NCBI GenBank assembly: GCA_002049455.2
Contig: KV918903.1
Span: forward strand, 62,001-126,000
DNA length: 64,000 nt
Direction: 5' to 3'
From: Porphyra umbilicalis
Lineage: Eukaryota > Rhodophyta > Bangiophyceae > Bangiales > Bangiaceae
The position numbers and the translations under genes were made by a program. Below, piece by piece: positions 44,360-53,786 of this stretch. Position 1 is the first letter of the stretch, and each line of letters opens with the position of its first letter. The notes beneath the pieces were generated by a model, which made no database searches, had not been told where the DNA came from, and saw only the letters and a list, made by a program, of their open reading frames with translations.

Positions 44360-45784
44360 ATGCCGTCCTCCCCCGGCCTCTCCGACCCGCCCACGCCCAC
44401 CGCCTCTGTCACCGCCTCCTTCCTCGCCACGATCCCCGACGATCCCGACTCCTACGACGTCATCATGTCGTTCCTCCGCTCCCTCGTCGCCACGCACACC
44501 CCCGCCTGGTCCCCCGCCGACATCAACTTGGCCACCACCATGGCCATCGGCGACTACGACGTCGCCTCCCTCACACGCCGCCAACTGACCTCCATCTCCA
44601 TGGCCGTTCAGGACCTGTGGCCGCCCTACCCCACCGTCAACCTGCACCGCACCACCGGCGGCCTCACCCGCCTCGCCCTCCTGCAGCTCTACCTCGACGG
44701 CGAGCACGAGCAGATCCTCGACTTCGGCGTCCGCCCGTCCCCGCTCCTCGCCACTCCCCCTTCCTCTTCCACGCCCCCGCCGCCGCCACCGCCGCCGGCT
44801 CCGCTCCCCCCCGCCCTCTCGCCTCCGCCGCCGCCCCGATCCCGCGCCTCGTCGCCCCCGCCCTCCACCGCCGCCGCCCACTCCTCCACCGCCGTCCGCG
44901 CGGTCGCCCAGTACTACACCCCCGCCCGCCAGTACGGCGGCCTCGACGACGAGTCCCTGCCCCGCGCCCGCTCTACCTTTTCCAGCATCTGCGACGCCTT
45001 CTCCGTCCCCCGCTCCCTCCGCGCTACTTGTCTCCCCTTTGCCCTCCGCCTCTCCGAGCACAACCTGCCCGCCCTGGTTCAGGACAGCCGCGGCCTCTCC
45101 GAGCCCGAACTGTGGGACCTCATTCATTCCCGCGTCTACTCCACTGCCCGCACCCTCCGCGTCCGCGAGCTCTGGCAGTCCACCACCTACCGCACTGAGC
45201 CCGCCCAGCCTAGCGATTCCGCCGTTTCCCGCTTCGACCGCATGCTCGCCCGCCTCACGCTCCTCCAATCCCAGCTCCCGCCCCGCTATCACACCGCCGC
45301 CATGCTTGCCGACAAGATCCTGGACAACGTCCGCGGCGAGTGGTTCGCCGCCTCCCTCCTGTCCGGCGCCTCTCCTTCCGACCCTCACCAGCTGGCCGCC
45401 CAGGCAAAGCTCCTCCTTGCCACCGGCCCTCCCGGCATCCGCTCCCCCGCCTCCCTCTCTGCCCCCCCCGCCCCCGCCACGCCGCCCGCCACCGCCTTCC
45501 TCACTTCCTCCCCTCCCACCGCGCCCGCGCCCTCGCCCGCCGACACTTGGACGATCGACACCACCATCCCTGACGACTCCCGCCCTAACGACGTGTTCTA
45601 CGTCCTCCGCCGCTTCCGTGGTGGCGCCGACCGCCCCTACCGCACGGAGTCGTCCCCTGCCCGCCCTTACCGCGGCCCCGGCCCCTCCAACCCCTGCCGT
45701 CTTTGCCGCGGAACCGACCACTTTGCCCGCACCTGCCCCTCCATCCGCCCGTCCCCACCCGCCGCCCGTGTACTCATTCGCTGA
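44360..45784 (+). CDS. Stand-alone gag-like protein with CCHC zinc knuckle
   Basis: A 474-codon frame with a clean ATG and stop. Residues 15-120 and 190-340 are helix-rich. They are separated by a Pro-rich linker (about 130-180). The C-terminus carries one zinc knuckle, CRLCRGTDHFARTC (C-x2-C-x4-H-x4-C), preceded by Arg-rich sequence. This order (helical capsid-like region, basic linker, knuckle) is that of a retrotransposon Gag. No protease, reverse transcriptase or integrase follows, so it is either the gag part of a non-autonomous LTR-type element or a captured gag gene. It looks whole as a reading frame. Third codon positions are strongly C-biased, more so than in most neighbours. No flanking terminal repeats were found by eye. 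Confidence 0.65.
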   Translation: MPSSPGLSDPPTPTASVTASFLATIPDDPDSYDVIMSFLRSLVATHTPAWSPADINLATTMAIGDYDVASLTRRQLTSISMAVQDLWPPYPTVNLHRTTGGLTRLALLQLYLDGEHEQILDFGVRPSPLLATPPSSSTPPPPPPPPAPLPPALSPPPPPRSRASSPPPSTAAAHSSTAVRAVAQYYTPARQYGGLDDESLPRARSTFSSICDAFSVPRSLRATCLPFALRLSEHNLPALVQDSRGLSEPELWDLIHSRVYSTARTLRVRELWQSTTYRTEPAQPSDSAVSRFDRMLARLTLLQSQLPPRYHTAAMLADKILDNVRGEWFAASLLSGASPSDPHQLAAQAKLLLATGPPGIRSPASLSAPPAPATPPATAFLTSSPPTAPAPSPADTWTIDTTIPDDSRPNDVFYVLRRFRGGADRPYRTESSPARPYRGPGPSNPCRLCRGTDHFARTCPSIRPSPPAARVLIR

Positions 45785-46965
45785 AGGTTTCACTTCAGTA
45801 CAATTATAGAAAGGCTGACAGTATAGTTTAGTAAGCATTTGTGGAAGACTTATGCCTTCCACGTTCCAATATATATCAAAAACTATTCCGATCGTTTCGC
45901 CTGGCAATCTGCCTTGTCACCGGCAATGGCACGAGCTTACGGAGGCGCTACGGGCAATGCCAGGCAGCCGTTTCGCGGGGGGGGGGAAAGCTGCAGGCAA
46001 TGCCAGGCGGCCGTTTCGCACGATAATACGATGGCGTCGGCGGTCTGACGGGCTTGTCCCAGTGCTGCACGAGTGTCCGCGGGAGTGTAAAGACTGCAGT
46101 GCTGCAGGCGAGGCTGCCATTTGAGAGGCTGCTAAGGCCTGTACAGTGGTCAGACCCAGGCGCTTCGCTGCGTTTTTTCTATGGCGGCAAACGCCAGCGT
46201 GGCGCCCATGAGCGGTGACGGTAGGGATGTTCTGTTCCGGCTGATTGACGGCCGTGGCGGACGTCGTTGTCGTGTTTATGTTCTTCTCGGAGATTCGATG
46301 CGAAATGTCCGCCGTCGTTTTGATGACGACGGGCATCGTCTGGTGACGCCATGGCAGGGAAGTTCAGAGAGCAATAGGTTGCTGCTGCTGTCTTGGCGGT
46401 GACGTCTGCGGTCGACATTGAAGCGCGAACAGACAGCTTGTCGGTACGAGAAAGAGGCTTGGCAGCTAAGTACGCAGTGCTCGTGTATCCGAGTGCGCTG
46501 GCGGCCGCCGGACCAGCTTCAGTGTCAATCACAGCCTGAAAGGCGGACTATTACAGGACGCCGCGACGACCGCCTCGCTGGCCGATGTGCCGACTGTCAC
46601 GCTCTCGGGCACGCTCTGCTAGCCGCCCCCGCTGCCTATGGAAGACGCTGGTGTTGTCCTTGCTCCGCGGTTCACACCAGGGCCTCCCGCACGGACATTT
46701 GTGTGGCGCTGGCAGCGACACCAGCGTGAGGGGGGGCTTCACCACCTTTCTTTGAGCAGTAGCAGTTGACTGGTGACCGCTGACGGCCCCGCCTCTGGTC
46801 CTATTGTCGCTTTCAAAACAACAGCAATAACACACGAACTAAAAGAAAAAAGAACGGCGGACCCAAACCGACCCGCCCAAAACGGTACTCACTTCCCCTC
46901 CTTATCAGGGAGCACAAAAAGGTACCACTGTCGCTCGATGTCAAATCACCCGACGACTCCGCGCT
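45785..46965. other. No recognisable gene
   Basis: Short frames on both strands only. A direct repeat of GGCAATGCCAGGCRGCCGTTTCGC occurs at about 45953 and 45993. CAGTGGTCAGACCC near 46146 resembles a hAT terminus, but no partner was found. Confidence 0.35.
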
Positions 46966-47096
46966 CAGGGGCATGTCAACCAACATTGTGAACATGTCGG
47001 CTCGTGCGCTCAATCGCGACGCCTGGATCAGCACCGGAATGGATGACAGGTCGGAGAGAACAAGGCGCGCGTTGAAGCGTATCAGGCAATGCATCT

Positions 47097-49493
47097 ACAC
47101 ATGCGCCAGCAGCAGTGTTGAGCGCTTCTTCCACAACACCATTTCGGCTGCATAAAAGTCCCTCTCCGACGCCGCCGACGATCCGGACGCCGCAAGCAGC
47201 GCGAATGCGACACGTCGAAGCAGAGGGTAGTCATCCCCGCGTACAGACCAGAAGCTCAGCGCACCGGTGACGTCCTTGGTCACGTGCGTCGACAGGAAGC
47301 GCTCGAGTTCTTGCAGTACAAGGTCTGTCACCGTGTCCTCGGCGGCATTGCGGCTGTCCTCCGAGTCCCAATCAACAAGAGGACTGCGAAGCTTCTTGCG
47401 CTCCTGCTCCAGCTCCCCTTGGCTCGACGGCACGCTCGCGCGCTCGTCTGTCAGGTGCACCGCCGTCGTCATGACCGCCGCCGTGGCGCGGCCTCATGGA
47501 ACGTCTTGACCGACGCGAGAAGCCATCCTGCGCATCATGGCGGCGCCACCCGGCGTGACCAAAGTGGCCGCCGGGACTGCGTCGTTGGCCATCCAGTTCT
47601 TGGTGTGGTTGACAGCGCTGAAGAATCGGCGGTCCAGCTCGTCTCGGATGATGGCGATAAAGGTGCTGGCTCCATCGCGTAGACCGTCGACGCCACGTGA
47701 AGACTTGACCGGTATGGCCTTTTGCTTGTAGAGCCGGTTTTCGAGCTATATCACGTCTGTTTTGCAGCCGTTTCGAGAACGAAACTCGAGGATAACGCTT
47801 CGCTCCACAGCGTCAGGTTTGTCGTAAGCCCGTGGGCACGGGAGCTGCTCAAGCCGCATAGTGCGGCGCAGCTTGCAGACCAGCTCGAAAGCGTCAGCTA
47901 CGGTGGAGGATGAGCTCTGGACGGCGATGCAAGCCTCGTAAGCAGGCTGCAGCACGCCAATGACGTGCCGCAACTGCGCCCCATTGTCTTGTCCCAGCCA
48001 TTGCCGCTGCTGCGCAGGCGTGAGGTCACGGAGCTCCCCAAACCCGATGAGCCGCGGCATAAGCATGAAAAGTCGAACCAGCGCCAGATATGTTGAGCCC
48101 CACCGTGCCGGTGACTCGGTGAAGGGTTTACGTGGTTCTTCGTCACAGGAAAATGTTACAGAATTCAGCACGGCGACGCTGGCCGTCGACTTGTGGAAGT
48201 GATTGGCACTCTTGCGTCCTCGGGTGAGGAGGTCCGCGGCCGCCGGAGTTTTGCTTGGGGCCCGTGCCGCCGATGAGGAAGATGGACCGAGCCTGGGCGC
48301 TACCGTCACCGCGGCCGTCTCACCGGTTACCCAGAGCCACGCCTTGACAACCAGGTGCACTGTGTGCGCCGCGCATGGTATTTACCGCGGCCACAGCTCC
48401 GAGAGCGCCTTCTTCACGTTCGATCCCGAGTCCGACGTCGAAAAGCAGATGTCGCTGTCCCGCACGCCGAAGCGATGCAAAAAACCGCTGCGTCCACGCC
48501 TGGATGTTGATGTGGTCGTACTATCCCGAGAACGGCGCCACGCTGAGGTGGAACTCGGTTAGTGAAAAGTTGTCAAGGTCGAAACACCGCAGCACCAGAG
48601 ATCTGTGGGAGCCAGTGCCGTGGCGTTCCGTCCACAAGTCGGCGACGAGGTGGAAGAAAGAAAGGCCACGGTCACATCGTTGCAAACGACAAATCTCGGC
48701 CCGCAGGCGACCGGTGAGGTAGACACAGAGATCCAGCAACACGTCGCGGACGGTGGGGCCGGATTTTGGATCATTCGGCACGCCAAGATCGCGCACGAAT
48801 TCCAGCAAGAAGTTGTTTCCCGCCAGAGCAGAGGGAGAAAGCGACATCACCATGAGCAAGACGAAGCGCAAGTGGTGCGGGCGCGCTTGCACCGGCCACA
48901 TCACGCGCGTACGCCCCGACCACAGGTACCCATCGATGGGCCCGTTCTGTTCGCTCGTGATCGCTTGTGTGGATGAGCCGTCTGGCTCCAGTATGTCACG
49001 ACGGCGGCGTGTCGACGCCGCTGCATGTCCCCTGCCTGCGCCAGGTAACGAAGTTCTCAAAGTGACGCCAAGCGTTGCTAGACTTTCCGCCTCGGAGAAT
49101 GTAGGCTGCAGTGTGGCCCGCGAGGGTGCACACGCGGCACCGGACCAGAAAGTGGCCCCTCTCGTCTTGCACGTCGCCTTTGATGGTATCGAAAACGTCT
49201 GCGGCGTGGTCTTGCGAGGTCCAGCTCTTTACTCCGGCGTTGAAGACGTGCCACGTTGAGCCGCCATGCTTGATGCTTTCCGGGCAGTTCAGGTGCGGCG
49301 TGGATGCGTAAGAGCCGACGACGTTGCCAAGAAATTTGGCTGAGGCCCCTGACCGCAAAGAAGGGGGGGTCTCGACATCTTGCGATGCTTTTGGCGTAAG
49401 CTGCTGCTGGACGAGCACTCCAGCGCGGTGAAGAGTGGCAATAGCGTCCTCAGACGCCAATGAGTTCCCGGCACCGGCACCGCCAGCACTCAT
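47097..49493 (-). pseudogene. hAT-family transposase
   Basis: In order along the minus strand: a BED-type zinc finger (WHVFN...VRCRVCTLAGHT, with a His pair in NAWRHFENF, about 49110-49290); the N-terminal catalytic part (LLMVMSLSPSALAGNNFLLE, VADLWTERHG, about 48620-48860); the CAAHTVHLVVKAWL motif (about 48345-48385); ARWGSTYLALVRLF (about 48090), the family's 'RW.S' segment; DGASTFIAIIRDELDRRFF (about 47640); and the hATC dimerisation domain FWSVRGDDYPLLRRVAFALL then SAASERDFYAAE (about 47150-47240). These lie in at least four frames, so the gene has several frameshifts and stops and is dead. It would be about 800 residues, normal for the family. Confidence 0.85.
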
Positions 49494-49777
49494 GACGCAA
49501 GGCTGCCGGAATCCACGGCGGGTTCTGCATGTACAATAGAGGAGGCGTTAAAGGGAAGCTTACGGACGGTGGCCGTCAGGTGTTGGGTGGTGGTGAGTCT
49601 AGCCGTGCCCTCCAGACTCTGGCACCAGTTTCTGAACTGCATCGAATCTGCATCACTCATCAATGAAACGTTTCAAGCCTCTGACCTTCGTGCCGCTGTC
49701 AGCTCTACAGTCGTGGCCTCTGCTTGCACCGCCACAACGTCAGATGCCATTTGTGGCTCATAGAGACACCGTGAGCC

Positions 49778-49968
49778 GGATAATGTGGGGTTTTTTATCT
49801 ACATTATGACTAGGATATCCTCCGAAAGTAGGGCTCCGATCAGGACCATTATATTCTTTTGCATGGACAGTGAGTACGGAAAGAGGACACAGCTCTTCCT
49901 CAGATACAGGACGAATAGGAGTATACTGCGCGGATAAATCCAGCTCAACTTTATCCATGTGAGCCCCT
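49778..49968. repeat. hAT terminal-type sequence or small MITE, related to the E(z) insertion
   Basis: Read on the minus strand, AGGGGCTCACATGGATAAAG is followed by TTGAGCTGGATTTATCCGC and then CAGTATACTC; the E(z) element has AGGGGCTGAGGTGGATAAAG, TCGAGCTAGATATATCCGC and CAGTATACTC. GTGAGCC occurs at both edges (49771-49777 and 49959-49965), so this may alternatively be an independent 180-bp MITE with GGATAA/TTATCC ends and a 7-bp duplication. Confidence 0.6.
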
Positions 49969-49969
49969 C

Positions 49970-52318
49970 ATGATATGCCAAATGGGGCTCCGCGTCGTGA
50001 GCAGTGGCCATCTCCTTGTCATTATCCCGCCTTGGCGACCGACAAGAGGCCTACAGACGAAAGGCATGCAAGCTCTGGGCCCGGCGTTGCCCTTGGTGGG
50101 ATCCCGCAAGAAAGGAAGGCGGGGTTCCCGCCACCTCTTCTTCAGTGTCAGCCGCTCTGGCGGACCGACCAGCTTTCTTGGCTGGTGGCGGCGGCAGCTG
50201 TCGCCACCCGGATGCGGGCCATCTTCTCCTCCGACGACGTAGGGCGCTGCGCCCGACGGAGAAATGCCCCCACCTCGACCAGAGCGGCGGGACGATCCTC
50301 CGCGTCGCCATAAAATCTGGAAAACCCCTGCGAGATCAGGCCCTCGTTCTCGGCGCCTTGAAGAATAGAGGAAAAACGCTGGTCAATCCGAGAGGGGAGC
50401 ACCTCATAGCGGATGCGATAGAGGCCGGACGGCAGGTCTGAGGAAGTAATACCCCAACCTGCGGTGTCGGCCAAGCCGATAAGAGTCCGTGTCAATGCCA
50501 GGACCAAGGCGGGGTACGTCGCCTCGCTCTCGACGAGATATTCAGCCCCGAGAAACCGTTGAACCACTGCTCAACCCTCACGTGGCGCCCTCGGGTAAGG
50601 CGCCTGCGGAGGAGGACGCCGGGGGATTTGATTTTCCCCGAACTCGACCGCCTCAGTCCCTGTCTTGGGTGAGCCATCGTCGACCTCCACAGGAGCTGCC
50701 GATGAGGCCCCCGTCCGATGATACTCCCGACTGAAAAACGGGCGAGGGATAACAACCTCGGGGTTGTAGTGAAGGCAAATCTTCTCGGTCCACTCGCGGA
50801 GCCGCAACCGCCCCGCGGTGTTGACACCCGGAGTAATTCGGACCCAAACCATACGGACGGGACTACCCTGTCGTTCCGTGTCAACGCGATCAAACGCGGC
50901 CCAATCCATCCCCTTGAGGCACTCCATCATGACCGAGAAAAACACTTCATTCTCCGACGGGCTGTCCAAGGGGGCGAGGAGCCCCAACTGGCGTAAGCCA
51001 TCCACCCACAAGGTGGGCAAGCGGACAAAACGCCCGTCTTGGCAGACTTGCCCCGCCACGAACAGAAACGCGTGGGCCGCCCAACCACTCGCAACGGCGG
51101 CCCACAAGCGATTCTCTTTCTCGGCACCCATCAGGTGCATCCCATGGCCAAAAAAGATGTCTTGGAGACGGATGTAAACGGTGCCGGGCACTTTCACCGA
51201 GGACTACTAACGGGGCACCATGGGAAACCCAGAGGACCTGTCCAACATGAAGACGTAGTCCGCCTGACACTGGCCCCAGGCCACGAGGCAGCCGGACTCG
51301 GTGCGCCGCTGCCGCTCCTAAATTGCGGGCGTACGATCAGCCGTCCCCTGGATGACAAAGGAGAAGCCCTTGCGGTGGAATTCCAATAAGAAATTCGGAT
51401 GCTCCTCCGGAACCGGGCGGGTGAGTTTTGCCGGAAGCGGCTGTAGACGATCGACCACTTCCGCGTCCTCCTCGGAACGGTAGAATACAATGTCGCTTGA
51501 GGCGTCCCGACGGAGGAAAACTCATTCCGGGAACGCTTCCCCAAGGCGGCGCTGCACCGCCTCGAGGTTTTCTAGGCCGAGAACGCCCTGAGGCTGGCAA
51601 GCCGGCGCGGCCGGGGAACCCGAGTCCAGCCCATCCTGAAAGGTGCTGAGAGGACTCTCCATGGGCGGGGGATTCCCCCAACCGGGACGACACGGCGACC
51701 GTCTCGGTGTCGTTCCCCGTCAAAAGGGAAGCCAGGCCTAGCTGCCGTCGTCGGCGGAGGACGAGGACCCAAAGGGGGGGGCGTCGTACAGATCAAAAGA
51801 ATCTCGCCACATCGCGAAGGGATATCCCTAGAACGCCCAAGGCGGTGACTCCCTCCCTTTTTTTTCCCGACCACGGTGCCAACCCGGCGACGGACCATCC
51901 GTGCACGATGAGGGCTAATTGTGGCTGTTTGCCCGCGACACCCCAGCAAGAGATAGCGAGGCGGGTTACGCCTCGCTGCGGAGAATGGCTCAGTGAATGA
52001 CCCCACTAAAGGCCCCAGCAAATCGAGCGCCGGCGGGACGCGCGGCGCTTGGGCGGTAAGATATGTCGTTCCAGGGGGTGGGGTACCCGCCTCAGAGACT
52101 CTGGAACCGGGGTGGGAACCGGGGCAAAGCCTCTTGAACTCGAAACCAACACCCGTTGTGGCCTCTTTTGGGGCGCCAACTCGGGGAACGCCAACGTATG
52201 GGACGCCGGTGGCCGGACCGGGCGCGGGCCCCATTCGCGCACGGGCGAGAACCCCAGGCAGCAAATCAGTCTGGCAGTATAGCACTTGGGTCTCTGGCTG
52301 AAACAGGCGTCGGCCCAA
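49970..52318 (-). pseudogene. Unclassified decayed coding region
   Basis: Three minus-strand blocks have protein-like character. At 52318-51570 there is a Pro/Gly/Arg-rich leader. At 51197-50571 there is a globular part (YIRLQDIFFGHGMHLMGAEK, GWAAHAFLFVAGQV, WAAFDRVDTERQGSPVRMVW). At 50567-50148 there is a further block (ATYPALVLALTRTLIGLADT, SGLYRIRYEVLPSRIDQRFS). Together they suggest one long protein in several pieces. I recognise no catalytic motif. The position among transposons and the leader-plus-globular layout would fit a gag-like protein or another mobile-element structural gene, but that is a guess. Confidence 0.35.
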
Positions 52319-52689
52319 GAGTCCTCCTGTGAAAATCGGGACTTGCGTAATTGGATCTAGCGCCAGCGGGAAATTCCGATAAGACGCTCCGGGATTTAGA
52401 TTGATGTAAGCTGTTCGTGCGCTTTATTCCCAGAATCTTTTCATCTTTTGCAGTGGAGGGGCACTAGGGCCCCGGGGGGGGATCTGAAAGAGGTCCTAGG
52501 GGGCCTGAATGGGGACATGGGGTGTGCGCGTGGGATGAAGAGTGGGGACAGCGGGACCCGCCCCCACCGTCCAGCGAAGAAAGCAAAAACATTTCCCCCA
52601 AACCTTTGTCTTCGCTGTTGAGATTACCGTACTATGAAGCGACAGTTGTGGTATCGGGCCAGCGGTGACTTCCGCTACGGCGATATTGT
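52319..52689. other. No recognisable gene
   Basis: Balanced to G-rich spacer with GGGGGGG near 52477. Could include the end of the relic on its left. Nothing specific seen. Confidence 0.3.
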
Positions 52690-53345
52690 GGGCACGTCCC
52701 CTTCCTGGCGGGCACCGGGGCGCTATTGCACCACACAGTCCATGCGATCGGGATCACAGCTGAGCCACGTGGCTCAGACGTTGGCCACAGAGCAATTCAG
52801 CAGGCCTTGAACGTCAAGACGCGAGCGGAAGTGCTCGCGAAGGAGATCGAGTTGGGCAGACAGACCGAGCGGGCGAGTCGTGTACGCGTTGATGATTCTG
52901 AGATCGACTGAGTTGTCGATGCACAGCCGCTGCTTCCCGTTCCAGCTGGGAGAATGAGCGGAAAACGCCAGGCGGCAGAAGCACACCGCCGCTTCCTGCT
53001 TCATGTTGACGTGCGACGGCCGCGCGAAAGCCAAGATGAGCCCGGGGGCGGGAACAAGGGACTTTTAACCGACCAAACACCACGGCGGACCGTACGTCGT
53101 CAGCGTGCCGAGGGCCGCGGGCCAATGAGCGCGGCAAAAGTCCGGCGACGAAGCCAAGCTCCATTACCAACGCCAGTCGCGAAGCGCACGGCGGCGCAGC
53201 TTCACCGAGCGACGCGCTAGCTGCCCGCGCGTCGCCACGTGAAAGCACTGCAGAGAGAAGCGGGCTCCGAGCAGAGCAATAAAGCAAGACACGGCCTTTC
53301 CGAGGAAGCGCAGCAGCGCCTTAAACGGCATGCATAGAGCGCCCG
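52690..53345 (-). mobile_element. Fragment of a DIRS/Ty3-like retroelement (RT connection and RNase H region)
   Basis: Minus-strand sequence contains, in order, PFKALLRFLGKAVSCFIALL, VKLRRRALRDWRWW, then HVNMKQEAAVCFCRLAFS and CIDNSVDLRIINAYTTRPLG. This is the order seen between the reverse transcriptase and the end of RNase H in DIRS-like and some Ty3-like elements. Only this part is present. It is an old fragment with a few breaks and directly abuts the LTR that starts at 53419. Confidence 0.6.
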
Positions 53346-53418
53346 TCGACTCTGTGGTCGACAGCGCGCGCGCCGCGGCCATGCCTGGTGGACGGCAATT
53401 AAATTCATCGCCGGTTCG

Positions 53419-53786
53419 TGTCGAGTGTTGCATTTGGCAGGGGGTAAGTCCAGTACTTATGACTCTACCGGGATTTACTCCAGTTTCTCCGCTTGTCGGA
53501 TTGCGGCCTATGGGACGGCTGTCCCTCATTCAGTAGCACCACCATTCGGGCCAGGGGTGACTCTTTTGTGTCTCATTTTCGTATGTTTTCGTCTTGTTTT
53601 TACGGCGCCGGCCTTGTCCCGCGTCGTCCCGTATGGCTTGTCATCTAAATCTCGGCGTCCTTCTCGAGTCCTAGCCTGTTCGCGCTTTTGCGCCGTCTAG
53701 GTCCTCTCGGTAGGTCGACCCTCTCGGTCCTGCTGTTTTGTTCTGTTAGTGCCGCTACAGGGTATTTGTTCGCGCCTTCTTCGTTG
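53419..53786 (+). repeat. LTR of the Ty3/gypsy family (5' copy), 368 bp
   Basis: It begins TGTCGAGTG and ends TTCGTTG and matches, inverted, the solo copy at 58950-59319 over its whole length with roughly 80% identity. It lies directly upstream of the gag region in the expected orientation. Confidence 0.8.

Larger units (their letters stand above)
46966..49968 (-). mobile_element. hAT DNA transposon, degenerate (ends tentative)
   Basis: The element contains a decayed hAT transposase on the minus strand. The left boundary is placed at CAGGGGCATGTCAACC (46966) and the right boundary at GAGGGGCTCACATGG read inward from about 49970; both resemble the CAGGGG-type ends of the hAT elements at 11.3 and 31.5 kb. 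I found no clean 8-bp duplication, so these ends are provisional. The right-terminal 190 bp resembles the non-autonomous element inside E(z), which would make that element a deletion derivative of this family. Confidence 0.6.

Noticed and set aside
44282-45907. 541-codon minus-strand Gly/Arg-rich frame
   Set aside because: Antisense shadow of the C-rich gag-like gene.
46146-46160. CAGTGGTCAGACCC as left end of the hAT transposon
   Set aside because: No matching complement near 49.5-50 kb; CAGGGG-type ends fit better.
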